A DNA stretch of 64,000 bases from Chryseobacterium oranimense (GTDB lineage: Bacteria > Bacteroidota > Bacteroidia > Flavobacteriales > Weeksellaceae). The stretch lies in contig NZ_CP104203.1 of assembly GCF_025244725.1 (NCBI RefSeq), positions 4,154,001 through 4,218,000 on the forward strand. The letters run 5' to 3'. The position numbers and the translations under genes are program-made. Below the pieces are notes generated by a model. That model saw nothing but the letters and a program-made list of their open reading frames with translations. It was not told where the DNA came from and did no database searches. Shown here one piece after another: positions 36,801 to 45,457 of this stretch. Every line of letters begins with the position of its first letter. Position 1 is the first letter of the stretch.

Positions 36801-38925
36801 TCACATCAAGCTTGATCACTTCACCATTGATTTTTACGGTAGGATTTTTTTCATTATAAACTCCGGAAGCTATTAAGTTCAGATTAGCATTCGGGTCTTT
36901 TGAATTGAGAACGATATGGTAAACACCACGGTTTATTTTTCCCGTTAAATCCATATTTTGGTAACGATAACCTTTGTAGACAGCTGATGCCACATGACCT
37001 TTCAGATTGGCATTGGCATTTTTGAAATCAAAGCTTTCACCTTTAGCTGAAATTTGTGCCGTGATGGGCCCGATATCCTTATTTTTAATAATCTTTCCTA
37101 CCTGCACAGCCTGAAGATTGGCTTTTACATCATACAACTCTCGGTTTTTTCTGCTCATATCTACATCTGCAACAATGGCTGCGTTTCCAAAGGTAGAGTA
37201 GAGGTTCAGGTCTGTTTTGACGACTTTGGTTGTTCCTTTTGCATTACCCTTGATACTGAAATGAGACGGGAGGGCAATATTGGAAGGAATTGTATTTTTG
37301 GGAACCAGATTGTAAATTGTTTTAGCTTCCGTGGAAAGTTCTGCAATCCTGAGGTCATAGTACAGGTTTTCAGGTTTCATTGCGTTTCTGATTCTTCCGG
37401 AAGCATTTACTCTTAACTGATCCAGACCTGATACTTTGAGATCTTTAATCAGAAGGTCATTTACCATTCCCTGAACATTTGCGTTCACATTCAGGATAGC
37501 ATTCGGGTATTTACTGAACGGGACTGTATTCCGTAAGGTAGGAACAATATTCAGAATATCTGCGAAACCTATTCTGGAGTTTTTAATGTTGGCAGAGATT
37601 TTTACGGCACCGGGATTGGCGGTCAGCTGATCAATCGATTCATAATTTAAGATGACCTCATCGCGGATCAGCGTTTTCGGAGTCTGCAGATAAAGGTCTT
37701 TCAGATAAGCCTGCTTTTTCTGGTACACAAAATCCGTATTGAATTTCTGAATATCCAGGCCTCTTCCTTCTTTAATTTCAGCTGAATTCACTGTGCCTGC
37801 AAAAGTATTGTTCTCCATTTTGAAGCTTCTTACTTCCATATTCATTTTGGAGAAATTCATATGGTTGAAATCCATTCCTTGTTTGGTGGGGGCAATAGCA
37901 GTGTTATTGTACACAGCTTTTACATCATTCAGGACAAGTTTTCCGAGTATAATTTTCATGGCTTTATCCTGATCCGAAACTTTGGATACTTCAGGTTCTT
38001 TTTTATCCTTCGGATTGGCATTTTGTGCGGGAAGATAAAGATTGGCATTGATGTCTGCCCCGGAAAGAACAACGTTGGAGATATTATAAGCATTGTTTTC
38101 CAGATCCAGCTTATTAACCTTCGTGCTTAATTCTTTAAACAGGACTTTAGCAAAGGTTTTGGTATTGTCATCCCCGTAATCAATATCAAAATTGGTAAGT
38201 TTTATGCCTCTGAGGCCAATGTTCATCGGCTTTTTATTGTTAAGAGAATCTACCTTTTTCTCTACTTTTTCAGATACTTCTTCAAGAAGGTCCTGTTTTA
38301 ATTTTAGTTTAAGGCCGTCGAGATTGATGTCATTAACGGCATAGGTATTTTTATTGAGGTCAAAAGTTTTAACCCGGGTATCAAACGATTTGAAGTATAA
38401 TTGAATGTCATTCCTTGACTGCTGATCGTTGAAGGTAACACCAATATCTTTTAAACTGATTTTATCAAGAGAAATAATAAACGGTTTGGAAGGGCTTTCC
38501 TCTTTATCACTGGTCGCAAAAGCATTGATAATATAATCGAAATTGAATGTCCCGTTTGGTTTTCTTACCACATTGGCGCGGGCTCCTTCAAGATCTACCG
38601 AAGTAATGTCGGCAGTGGAACTGATAAGCTTCAGCATGTTTAAGCCTACGTCCAGCTTTTTAACGGCTAGAAGGGTGTCGACATCCTGTCCTTTAAGGTA
38701 AAGGTTTTCCATGATCAGGCTGTTCGGAAATCCTATGTAAACCCTTTCCAGGCTTACTTTGGTCTTGATTTTTTTTTCAAGATATACAACCAGTTTGTCT
38801 TTGATGAAGTTTTGAACGGCAGGAAGCCTAAGACTAAGGATCAGCAGGGTAAGAAAAACCAATATTGAAATAAAGGTTATTGCAATACGCCTCAGGAGTT
38901 TTCTTTTGTTGATTTTCAGTTTCAA
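33895..38925 (-). CDS. tamB: Translocation/assembly module protein TamB (DUF490)
   Basis: Very large periplasm-spanning protein of 1676 residues, anchored by one N-terminal helix (ITFISILVFLTLLILSL, about residues 14-30). An AsmA-like N-terminal region follows (RVYIGFPNSLIMENLYLKG), then a long stretch of repeating beta strands expected to form a lipid-conducting groove. The C-terminal DUF490 domain begins around residue 1220 and includes GGIDPSGKTTLVGVYEVEKG, with a basic Lys-rich tail. TamB-like proteins move phospholipids and assist barrel assembly. First gene of the tamB-tamL-yihY operon. Confidence 0.93.
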   Translation of the reverse strand: MKLKINKRKLLRRIAITFISILVFLTLLILSLRLPAVQNFIKDKLVVYLEKKIKTKVSLERVYIGFPNSLIMENLYLKGQDVDTLLAVKKLDVGLNMLKLISSTADITSVDLEGARANVVRKPNGTFNFDYIINAFATSDKEESPSKPFIISLDKISLKDIGVTFNDQQSRNDIQLYFKSFDTRVKTFDLNKNTYAVNDINLDGLKLKLKQDLLEEVSEKVEKKVDSLNNKKPMNIGLRGIKLTNFDIDYGDDNTKTFAKVLFKELSTKVNKLDLENNAYNISNVVLSGADINANLYLPAQNANPKDKKEPEVSKVSDQDKAMKIILGKLVLNDVKAVYNNTAIAPTKQGMDFNHMNFSKMNMEVRSFKMENNTFAGTVNSAEIKEGRGLDIQKFNTDFVYQKKQAYLKDLYLQTPKTLIRDEVILNYESIDQLTANPGAVKISANIKNSRIGFADILNIVPTLRNTVPFSKYPNAILNVNANVQGMVNDLLIKDLKVSGLDQLRVNASGRIRNAMKPENLYYDLRIAELSTEAKTIYNLVPKNTIPSNIALPSHFSIKGNAKGTTKVVKTDLNLYSTFGNAAIVADVDMSRKNRELYDVKANLQAVQVGKIIKNKDIGPITAQISAKGESFDFKNANANLKGHVASAVYKGYRYQNMDLTGKINRGVYHIVLNSKDPNANLNLIASGVYNEKNPTVKINGEVIKLDVNKLGFYEKPMIIAGKIDGDFSSLNPDALNGYLNLKDFAFSDTKEVYPVQEVNLKASSSQDSTKIIFNSQIADVSLIGKYKLTQIFGALTQTINQYYQFQKPTKGQKIDPGQFFTFNAKVKNDDLIRKFVPDLKSFETINLTGNYDADSQKIEVDGQIPQLLYGENSLENIALKVTNENQALQYSLNAGALKSSSFTLKKIAVTGDVADNIINYNVTTKDDKDATQFLIAGNAKSLNDITEISLNPNGLKLNYADWNVAENNKIQISSQGILADNFILTNGSSEISLQSETERPGSPLNVTLKDFKIETITELIKKDTVLARGTINGTAQLRDVTKKMTFTSDLNVSDLIVYGSPVGNLAVKVNNTSPNILNADVALSGNNNDVKILGDYNTSSSTFDLNMAINQLQMKSIQGFSMNAITNTEGYISGNLKITGNTDQPNILGKVKFNDAGLEIAKTGSDFRKINDEIDFTNRGIEFNKFKINDKDGNSLIINGQVLTQTYRDFAFNLDVNAKDFKVVNSEKSNDAMMYGILAIDAGLHVRGNLDLPKVDGRLSVSDDTDFTFVLPQSSPSLQERDGIVEFIDQDQVVLNKTIVADSLKAQSRFKGMDVSVNIEVSKEAKLSIVIDKANGDFVKLQGEADLTGGIDPSGKTTLVGVYEVEKGSYELSVSLLKRKFDIQKGSTITWTGEPTAATMDITAVYKTEAPPIDLVEQQVSGEDASIMNQFKQRIPFNTLLKMKGELLKPQISFDITTDEKNNAVSSTVTDIVDQKLTQLRTQESEMNKQVFALLLLNRFIGENPFESGAGVSAEMLARQSVSKILSQQLNNLASGLIKGVDIDLGLDSSEDYSSGEKNTRTDLNVGVSKKLLNDRLKVSVGSNFALEGEARQNENMTNIAGNVTVDYSLSKDGRYMLRAYRKDEYQVALQGQIIETGLGFIITLDYDKFREIFQKSRKDRRKKENKNNQVVEFK

Positions 38926-38943
38926 ATGCGATCAGGTTTCTAA

Positions 38944-38951
38944 CAAAGATA
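38944..38951 (-). promoter_or_regulatory. -7 element upstream of tamB
   Basis: TATCTTTG on the minus strand, 18 bases before the tamB start codon. A matching -33 element was not found. Confidence 0.45.
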
Positions 38952-38995
38952 AGAATACTATTTTATAAGCTCTTTGTTGTGGTATCCTATTGCAA

Positions 38996-39099
38996 GTACA
39001 AAAATCCTGCCTTGGCTGCCTTGTTATGGAATTTAGTTTAGTAGTTGTCAAGTGAATTAGTTGATTAAGACAGCCAAGGTGTGGATTTTTTTGTATAAA
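38996..39099. repeat. Inverted-repeat element between tamB and ccoP
   Basis: Imperfect inverted arms of about 25 bases (TACAAAAATCC...CCTTGGCTG near 38997-39020 and CAGCCAAGG...GGATTTTTTTGTATA at about 39071-39097) flank ~50 bases with no reading frame. It resembles a small non-autonomous element or a long stem-loop. No target-site duplication was recognised. Confidence 0.5.
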
Positions 39100-39100
39100 A

Positions 39101-39179
39101 GCCCCCTTTTTAATCATTTTTTTAAGTGTTGAAAAGGTTAGCAAAATGAAATTCAAATGTTAGTATTTCAAAAGGGGGC
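39101..39179 (-). terminator. Possible long-loop terminator after ccoP
   Basis: Inverted repeat GCCCCCTTTT (39101-39110) and AAAAGGGGGC (39170-39179) with a ~59-base loop; on the minus strand the stem is followed by TTTTAT. It is 29 bases past the ccoP stop. The long loop makes this a weak call. Confidence 0.35.
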
Positions 39180-39207
39180 AGAGATATATGGAGATAATAA
39201 ATTTTTG

Positions 39208-40095
39208 TTAATTGTTTCCGTTCTCCCATTTCACTTCCTCACCCTGAGGGGCAGCACCGCCCTGAGCCGGAGTGATAGGGGAAGTTTCCTGATTAATATG
39301 GTAAATGTAGGCTGCAATTTTCTCAGCATCTCTTCCTGTAATGGTTCCTTCCTTGATGAAAGGTCTCATGGTAGGATTATTGGGTGAACCGTTTTCAAGC
39401 ATCCAGAAAACATTTTTAAAAAGGCTTTTTTCTTTGATGTTGATCCAGTGGGTGTCCGTAAGGTTCGGGCCGATACCTCCTTTTCCGCCGTCGCTATGAC
39501 AGGTTACACAGTTGGTTTTGAAAAGTTCCTGGCCTTCTGCAATATTGTCTGCGCTGTATTTTGCTGTTTCCAGGTTAATCTGGGGTGCTGTTTTTTCATA
39601 TTCGGCTATGGATGCCAGCATTGTTTTTACTTCTTTATCATATTCCACTTCAGGATGGGCATATTCCGTAAACGCAAAAGCAGTGAGATAGACTACGCAG
39701 AATATGCATCCGAACCAGAACAGGCCAATCCACCATTTTGGAAGTGAGTTGTCCAGCTCTGTGATTCCATCGAAACCATGGTCGATCAGAATGTCTTTTT
39801 CTTCTGTAGCAGACTGCTTTTTGAATGCCGAATTCCAAAGTTTCTGGTAATAGGGAATACTTTTCTCCGCCAGATATTCTTTCTTTTCTTCCTCCGATAA
39901 TCTGCTGAAGTTTTCATTTTCAATCAGGTCACCTATGGAGTTCATAATCATCAGAAGAATCACGGCAATCACGATAAGCGCCCAGAAAAACGGGGAGGAA
40001 AAATAACCTGAATCTCCGGCGAACATTTCAAACGCCATGATCGTTAGTCCTATCGTTGTTGCGATGTATATTGAAATAGGGGTTCTCTTTTTCAT
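39208..40095 (-). CDS. ccoP: cbb3-type cytochrome c oxidase subunit III
   Basis: Membrane-anchored c-type cytochrome passing electrons to the CcoNO core. The ATG at 40095 (MKKRTPISIYIA) is preferred over a GTG ten codons earlier that overlaps the ccoNO end; it gives 295 residues. Two N-terminal hydrophobic segments precede a FixP_N-like segment (LPKWWIGLFWFGCIFCVVYL), then one cytochrome c domain with the haem site C196-x-x-C199-H200 and a distal Met in TMRPFIKEG. CcoP of proteobacteria usually has two haem sites; one is normal here. The tail is rich in Gly, Ala and Glu. Confidence 0.92.
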   Translation of the reverse strand: MKKRTPISIYIATTIGLTIMAFEMFAGDSGYFSSPFFWALIVIAVILLMIMNSIGDLIENENFSRLSEEEKKEYLAEKSIPYYQKLWNSAFKKQSATEEKDILIDHGFDGITELDNSLPKWWIGLFWFGCIFCVVYLTAFAFTEYAHPEVEYDKEVKTMLASIAEYEKTAPQINLETAKYSADNIAEGQELFKTNCVTCHSDGGKGGIGPNLTDTHWINIKEKSLFKNVFWMLENGSPNNPTMRPFIKEGTITGRDAEKIAAYIYHINQETSPITPAQGGAAPQGEEVKWENGNN

Positions 40096-40114
40096 TGCAG
40101 TATCATTTTTATCA

Positions 40115-42394
40115 TTACTCAGCACTTGCCGTTTGAATCTGTGTTGTTTTAATATCAGTTCCCAATCTTTGAAGATAGGCGATCATTGCTACAATCTCTC
40201 TCTGCTCAAGCGGAACAAACGTAGCTCCTCTTGACGTTCTTTCTTTTTCCATCTGGTCTTTTACATCAGTGGCTTCAGAATAAATTCTCTGTACAATAGC
40301 TTTAGACTGGCTGTCTGCCCATTTTCCGGCAGAATCTATTTCTGCTTTTGAATAAGGAACATCGAAGGTGTTTTTCATCAATCTCATTTTGTCAACCATT
40401 TGAGTACGGTCCAGCTTATTGGTGATCAGCCATGGAAAACGCGGCATAATAGAACCTGCAGAGGTAATTCTTGGATTATACATATGTTTAAAGTGCCATG
40501 AATCCGGGTTTCTGCCGCCTTCCCTGTGAAGATCCGGTCCTGTTCTCTTGGAACCCCATAAGAATGGTCTGTCATAAACGAATTCTCCTGCTTTGGAATA
40601 TTGTCCGTTTTTACCTTCAAATCTTACAACTTCATCACGGAAAGGTCTGATCATCTGGGAATGGCAGGAATTACATCCTTCGCGGATATACAGGTCTCTT
40701 CCTTCCAGTTCCAGCGGTGTATAAGGTTTTACAGCTGTAATCGTCGGAACACTCTGTTTAAGGGATAAGGTGGGTACTATTTCTATCAATCCGCCTATTG
40801 CTACGGTGATGAAAGCAAGGATGGAAAGTAATTTCGGAGTTCTTTCCAGCCAAAGGTGAACGCCTTCGCCTTCTTTTCTTCCAGTGCCGATATCAGCCAG
40901 TGCCGGAGCTTCTGCAGGAACGTTTTTCTGGAATGAGCCTGATCTTACGGTTTTGATGACATTCACCACCATTAAAATTGCTCCTGAAAGGTAAAGAATA
41001 CCTCCTAAGAATCTCATTTTAAAATATGGAATAATTGCAGTTACCGTATCCAGCCAGTTTTTATACATTAAAGTACCGTCCGGATTGAATTGTTTCCACA
41101 TTAATCCCTGGGTAAATCCTGAGATATACATCGGAACGGCATAGAAGATAATTCCTAATGTTCCCAGCCAGAAGTGCCAGTTGGCTAGTTTTTTAGACCA
41201 TAACGGCGTTCTCCACATAATAGGGATCAGATAATAAACAACTCCGAAAGCCATGAAACCGTTCCATCCAAGTGCTCCAAGGTGTACATGCCCGATCACC
41301 CAGTCTGTGTAGTGTCCGATTTTATTTAAAGATTTTGTGGCTAATAAAGGTCCTTCGAAAGTAGCCATACCATAACAGGTAATTGCCACAACGAAGAATT
41401 TAAGGATCGGGTTTTCTCTTACTTTATCCCAGGCTCCTCTTAACGTAAGAAGACCATTCAGCATTCCTCCCCAGGAAGGTGCAATCAGCATAATAGAGAA
41501 CCCGGTTCCAACGGCCTGAGCCCATGCCGGAAGCGCCGTATACTGAAGGTGGTGAGGGCCAGCCCAAAGGTATACGAAAATCAGCGACCAAAAGTGAATA
41601 ATGGATAATTTATAGGAGAATACAGGTCGCTGAGCCGCTTTCGGCATGAAATAATACATCAGACCCAATACCGGAGTGGTCAGTACGAATGCTACGGCAT
41701 TATGGCCGTACCACCATTGTACGAGAGCATCTTTTACACCGGCATATACGGAATAGGATTTCCAGCTTGTGAATGATAAGGGAACTTCAAGATTATTAAA
41801 GATATGGAGCATGGCTACAGCAATCCACGTTGCGATATAGAACCAGATAGCTACATAAAGGTGTCTTACCCTTCTTTTAGCGATGGTTCCGAACATATTG
41901 ATTCCGAAAATAACCCATGAGAAGGTGATCAGGATGTCAATAGGCCACTCGTGTTCCGCATATTCTTTGGAAGTATTGATTCCCATTAAAAATGTGATCA
42001 CTACAGCAACAATCATCAGCTGCCAGCTCCAGAAGTGGATCCATGAAAGTGTATCGCTGTACATTCTTGTTTTTAAAAGCCTCTGCATACTGTAGTAAGC
42101 GCCGCAGAAGAAGGAATTACACACAAAAGCAAAAATCACGGCACTTGTATGCAGCATTCTGATCCTTCCGAATCCCATGGCACCCTGTGTATTGATAAGT
42201 CCCTGGATATTTCCGCTTCTCAAACTCTGGATAGTGGTATCATCTGTCCCGAATAAAAATTCAGGCAACTCAGGGTAGAAAAGCATCAGTGCGGCTGTAA
42301 GTCCCAGCAGAAAGCCGACCAGCCCGAATACGATAGTAGCATACAAGAATGCTCTGACAATATTATTGTCATAATTGAATTTTTGCGTCTCCAT
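40115..42394 (-). CDS. ccoNO: cbb3-type cytochrome c oxidase subunits I and II fused (CcoN-CcoO)
   Basis: Core of the high-affinity terminal oxidase, reducing oxygen to water and pumping protons. Residues 1 to ~480 are CcoN: twelve membrane helices with the haem and copper ligands in RMLHTSAVIFAF, WWYGHNAVAFVLT and GHYTDWVIGHVHLGALGWNG. A further helix leads to CcoO, a cytochrome c domain with C574-N-S-C577-H578 and the axial-ligand-type motif MPRFPWL. The N-O fusion in 759 residues is usual in Bacteroidota. It is directly followed by ccoP; no separate ccoQ and none of the assembly genes ccoGHIS are nearby. Confidence 0.95.
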   Translation of the reverse strand: METQKFNYDNNIVRAFLYATIVFGLVGFLLGLTAALMLFYPELPEFLFGTDDTTIQSLRSGNIQGLINTQGAMGFGRIRMLHTSAVIFAFVCNSFFCGAYYSMQRLLKTRMYSDTLSWIHFWSWQLMIVAVVITFLMGINTSKEYAEHEWPIDILITFSWVIFGINMFGTIAKRRVRHLYVAIWFYIATWIAVAMLHIFNNLEVPLSFTSWKSYSVYAGVKDALVQWWYGHNAVAFVLTTPVLGLMYYFMPKAAQRPVFSYKLSIIHFWSLIFVYLWAGPHHLQYTALPAWAQAVGTGFSIMLIAPSWGGMLNGLLTLRGAWDKVRENPILKFFVVAITCYGMATFEGPLLATKSLNKIGHYTDWVIGHVHLGALGWNGFMAFGVVYYLIPIMWRTPLWSKKLANWHFWLGTLGIIFYAVPMYISGFTQGLMWKQFNPDGTLMYKNWLDTVTAIIPYFKMRFLGGILYLSGAILMVVNVIKTVRSGSFQKNVPAEAPALADIGTGRKEGEGVHLWLERTPKLLSILAFITVAIGGLIEIVPTLSLKQSVPTITAVKPYTPLELEGRDLYIREGCNSCHSQMIRPFRDEVVRFEGKNGQYSKAGEFVYDRPFLWGSKRTGPDLHREGGRNPDSWHFKHMYNPRITSAGSIMPRFPWLITNKLDRTQMVDKMRLMKNTFDVPYSKAEIDSAGKWADSQSKAIVQRIYSEATDVKDQMEKERTSRGATFVPLEQREIVAMIAYLQRLGTDIKTTQIQTASAE

Positions 42395-42453
42395 AATTCC
42401 AATAGTGTTGTTCCGAAGTGATATTTATCCTCTGAAATCAAATGATAATGTCC

Positions 42454-42467
42454 TTGATTGGGATGAA
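42454..42467 (-). promoter_or_regulatory. FNR/CRP-like site upstream of ccoNO
   Basis: TTGATTGGGATGAA matches the FNR palindrome TTGATnnnnATCAA at all but one informative position and sits 60-73 bases before the ccoNO start. cbb3 oxidases are commonly under FNR-type oxygen control. Its spacing to a candidate -7 near 42439 is shorter than expected for an activator site, so this remains tentative. Confidence 0.3.
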
Positions 42468-42515
42468 AAAATAAATATCATGTAACGTGTATAATGTTTT
42501 GCCAAAGGTATTTAT

Positions 42516-42523
42516 TAACTTTG
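42516..42523 (+). promoter_or_regulatory. -7 element of the small XRE regulator gene
   Basis: TAACTTTG, exact TAnnTTTG, 56 bases before the start codon; a TTTTG lies 14 bases upstream, closer than the usual 17-23. Confidence 0.5.
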
Positions 42524-42579
42524 TGTAAGTCTAGTAGGTATCCTTCTAAACTATACCGAAAACTACTAAAACAAAAACG

Positions 42580-42873
42580 ATGAAAGTATGCGGTCAAAAT
42601 ATCAGGAAAATCCGTAGAAGTAAAGACTTTACGCAAGAGTATATGGCTTTTGAAATGGGCATTTCCCAAAAGGCCTATTCGGATATTGAAAATTCTAAGG
42701 TGAAGATCAATCTGGAAATACTGACGAAAATTTCAGACATTCTGGAAATTAAACCTTCGGACATCTGCAGCATCTCCCATAAATGCGGAACAGATGGAAA
42801 TGATGATAAATATCAGGGGCTTTTAGAGTATATGAAGAAGAATAATATCTCTGTTCCAAAAGAATTTTTATAA
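42580..42873 (+). CDS. XRE-family helix-turn-helix regulator
   Basis: Cytoplasmic DNA-binding protein of 97 residues. Residues ~6-60 form a HTH_3-type domain: IRKIRRSKDFTQEYMAFEMGISQKAYSDIE shows helices 1-3 and the recognition helix, followed by NLEILTKISDILEIKPSDI. The remainder is a short tail with Cys and His (ICSISHKCG) and no recognised domain. It is divergent from ccoNO across 185 bases, so it may act on that shared region, though this is only positional evidence. Confidence 0.85.
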   Translation: MKVCGQNIRKIRRSKDFTQEYMAFEMGISQKAYSDIENSKVKINLEILTKISDILEIKPSDICSISHKCGTDGNDDKYQGLLEYMKKNNISVPKEFL

Positions 42874-42990
42874 ATAAACCCTTCTTTTCATTTTTTTAAT
42901 TCATTACAGCTGAATATATTAAAATTTCTTACAGTTCCATAGAACGTGAATTCCTCTAAAGTTTTATATATTTAGAGCATAATTCATTCT

Positions 42991-44418
42991 ATGAACAGCG
43001 AACAGAAAACAGAACCCAAGGACGGGTCTCTAGTCAGAGGATTAACCAACAGACATATTCAATTAATTGCCCTCGGGGGAGCCATAGGAACAGGATTGTT
43101 TCTTGGGATAGGTCCGGCAGCCGTTTTGGCGGGACCATCCGTTATTCTGGGTTACGCCTTAGCAGGAATCATTGCCTTTTTTATTATGCGCCAGCTTGGT
43201 GAAATGGTTGTTCAGGAACCTGTTTCAGGCAGCTTTAGTCATTTTGCTTATAAATATTGGGGAAATTTTCCGGGATTTGCTTCCGGGTGGAATTATTGGA
43301 TCCTCTATATCCTGGTGAGTATGGCGGAACTTACAGCAATTGGTCATTATATCCACTTCTGGTGGCCGGAAATTCCGCTGTGGGTTTCCAGTTTATTCTT
43401 TTTCATCGTTATTAATGCTTTAAACCTTGCTTCTGTAAAAGTATACGGGGAAACCGAATTCTGGTTTTCTATCATCAAAGTGGTGGCTATTGTTGCGATG
43501 ATCCTTTTTGGTATTTATCTCTTGGCAAGCGGTACCGGTGGAGATAAAGCCAGTATTCAGAATTTATGGAATGACGGTGGATTTTTCCCGAAAGGATTGT
43601 TTAATAAAACTGAAACCGGATATTCCGGGCTCTTTGCCGCTATGGCTATGATTATGTTTTCTTTCGGAGGTTTGGAACTGATAGGGATTACTGCTGCAGA
43701 AGCTAAAAATCCCGAGAAAACCATTCCGCAGGCGACCAATCAGGTGATTTACAGAATCCTGATTTTTTATGTGGGGGCATTGGTGATTTTGTTTGCTTTA
43801 AGTCCGTGGAGAGAAATTACAGAGGGTACAAGTCCCTTCGTAATGGTTTTTCAGAACTTAAACGGACTTGAGTTTAACCTTTTTGGAAAAGTAATACAGT
43901 TTAATTCACTCATTGCTAATGTTCTTAACCTGATTGTTTTAACAGCAGCTTTGTCCGTGTACAACAGCAGTGTTTACAGTAACAGCCGTATGCTTTTCGG
44001 ACTGGCACAGCAGGGAAATGCTCCGAAGTTTTTAACGAAGCTGAACAAAAGCCATGTTCCGACCAATGCGATCATTGTATCTTCCTGCTTTGCGGGAATA
44101 TGCATTATTATTAACAAGCTGGTTCCTGAAAAAGCATTTGAATATTTAATGGCCTTAGTGGTTTCAACTCTCATTATCAACTGGCTGATGATATGCTATA
44201 CCCATTTGAAATTTAAGAAAAGTATAATAAGCTCAGGGATTGAATCCAAATTCCCCTCTATATTTTACCCTGTTTCAAACTACATCTGTATATTATTTTT
44301 AATCGCAATTTTAGTATTGATGAGCATTACAGGAATGGAAATTCAGGTAATTTTAATTCCGGTGTGGCTTGCTTTCCTGTTTGTCATGTTTAAGCTTTAT
44401 AAAACTAAAGCCAAGTAG
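42991..44418 (+). CDS. Amino acid permease (APC superfamily)
   Basis: Inner-membrane proton-coupled transporter of 475 residues with about twelve helices. The family signature GGAIGTGLFLGIGPAA is at about residues 29-44, followed by the QLGEMVVQEPVSGSFSHFA block and the GLELIGITAAEAKNPEKTIPQA motif typical of the amino acid transporter (AAT) branch that includes AroP, PheP and ProY. Specificity cannot be read with confidence. It is preceded by the XRE gene (117-base gap) and is probably monocistronic. Confidence 0.93.
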   Translation: MNSEQKTEPKDGSLVRGLTNRHIQLIALGGAIGTGLFLGIGPAAVLAGPSVILGYALAGIIAFFIMRQLGEMVVQEPVSGSFSHFAYKYWGNFPGFASGWNYWILYILVSMAELTAIGHYIHFWWPEIPLWVSSLFFFIVINALNLASVKVYGETEFWFSIIKVVAIVAMILFGIYLLASGTGGDKASIQNLWNDGGFFPKGLFNKTETGYSGLFAAMAMIMFSFGGLELIGITAAEAKNPEKTIPQATNQVIYRILIFYVGALVILFALSPWREITEGTSPFVMVFQNLNGLEFNLFGKVIQFNSLIANVLNLIVLTAALSVYNSSVYSNSRMLFGLAQQGNAPKFLTKLNKSHVPTNAIIVSSCFAGICIIINKLVPEKAFEYLMALVVSTLIINWLMICYTHLKFKKSIISSGIESKFPSIFYPVSNYICILFLIAILVLMSITGMEIQVILIPVWLAFLFVMFKLYKTKAK

Positions 44419-44549
44419 TAAACGGAAAGGAAAGATGTAAGCTGCAGGGTACAAGTTTACGAGATTGCAATTATATAATTTACTTCAGTTGGCGAAACCA
44501 AAATAGTGTTTTGTCTGAACAATAAGTCCAAAATCTGAACCTATATTTT

Positions 44550-45350
44550 ATGAAAATAGCACACAACCTGAAATGTATTTTACTTTTTTCGTTATTATCA
44601 ACATTTTGTTTTTCGCAGAAGTTTAGTTTTATTTATGAAGCTAAATATAAAACAAGTAAAGATAAACCTGAAGATATTAATACTGATAAAATGATTTTGG
44701 ATTTTGAGAATAATGTTTCTATTTTTAGAGAATCCATGTCCAGAGATACTGATTCCCTTAAACTCATTAATAAAAATGGAGGCTTTAAATTAGGGGTTGA
44801 AAATCAATTTTATATTAAAAAAGATATGAGTAATAATAAAGTTGAGAAAATTATTACTTATTTACGTACCAATTATCTTCTTCCTATTGATGAAGAATTA
44901 AACTGGAAAATCTTGCCGGAACAAAAAGCAATAGGAAAATATAAAACACAAAAAGCGGAAGTTAAGTATGGTGGTAGAAATTGGATTGCTTGGTTTACAA
45001 CAGACCTGCCTTTTAATGATGGTCCCTATATTTTCCATGGATTGCCCGGTTTAATCATTTCCATTGAAGATACAGAGCATGATTACTCCTTCAATTTAAT
45101 ACAAATAAAAAAAGGGAGCAATTGGTTTGATGCAAGAACAAAAACCATTACAATCGATTGGGCAAAATATGAGCTTCTGGGAAAATCGTATTATAATGAC
45201 CCCTGGAATTCCAAAACTGCTAAAAAAGTTACTTTTACTGATCCTCAGGGGAATGAAAAAGATATCAATGAAATGATCAGACAAGCACAAAAATCGATTC
45301 TTGAAGAAAATAATCCTTTAGAGTTGAATCACAAAATCAATTATAAATAA
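44550..45350 (+). CDS. GLPGLI family exported protein
   Basis: Exported protein of 266 residues, named for the conserved motif GLPGLI, seen here at residues 164-169 in YIFHGLPGLIISIED. A signal peptide ends near STFCFSQ. Other family features are the SFIYEAKYK start of the mature chain and WIAWFTTDLPFNDGP just before the motif. The family is common in Bacteroidota, often in several copies, and has no established function. It has lower GC than its neighbours by eye. Confidence 0.92.
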   Translation: MKIAHNLKCILLFSLLSTFCFSQKFSFIYEAKYKTSKDKPEDINTDKMILDFENNVSIFRESMSRDTDSLKLINKNGGFKLGVENQFYIKKDMSNNKVEKIITYLRTNYLLPIDEELNWKILPEQKAIGKYKTQKAEVKYGGRNWIAWFTTDLPFNDGPYIFHGLPGLIISIEDTEHDYSFNLIQIKKGSNWFDARTKTITIDWAKYELLGKSYYNDPWNSKTAKKVTFTDPQGNEKDINEMIRQAQKSILEENNPLELNHKINYK

Positions 45351-45430
45351 ACTCTGCCAAAATGTAAGGAATCTATTGGTGAAATATAAGCCGCGCAGAT
45401 CAGTTTAAAAGAAATAAATTTAAACAAAAA

Positions 45431-45455
45431 AACCACCCTTAAAAAAAGGATGGTT
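45431..45455 (-). terminator. Terminator of tRNA-Gln copy 1
   Basis: On the minus strand AACCATCCTT and AAGGGTGGTT pair (one G-U) and are followed by seven T, starting two bases after the tRNA 3' end. Confidence 0.85.
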
Positions 45456-45457
45456 TG

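Noticed and set aside
40096..40125. GTG start extending ccoP by ten codons into ccoNO
   Set aside because: The extra residues are polar and unlike the CcoP start, while the ATG at 40095 opens directly into the first hydrophobic segment.
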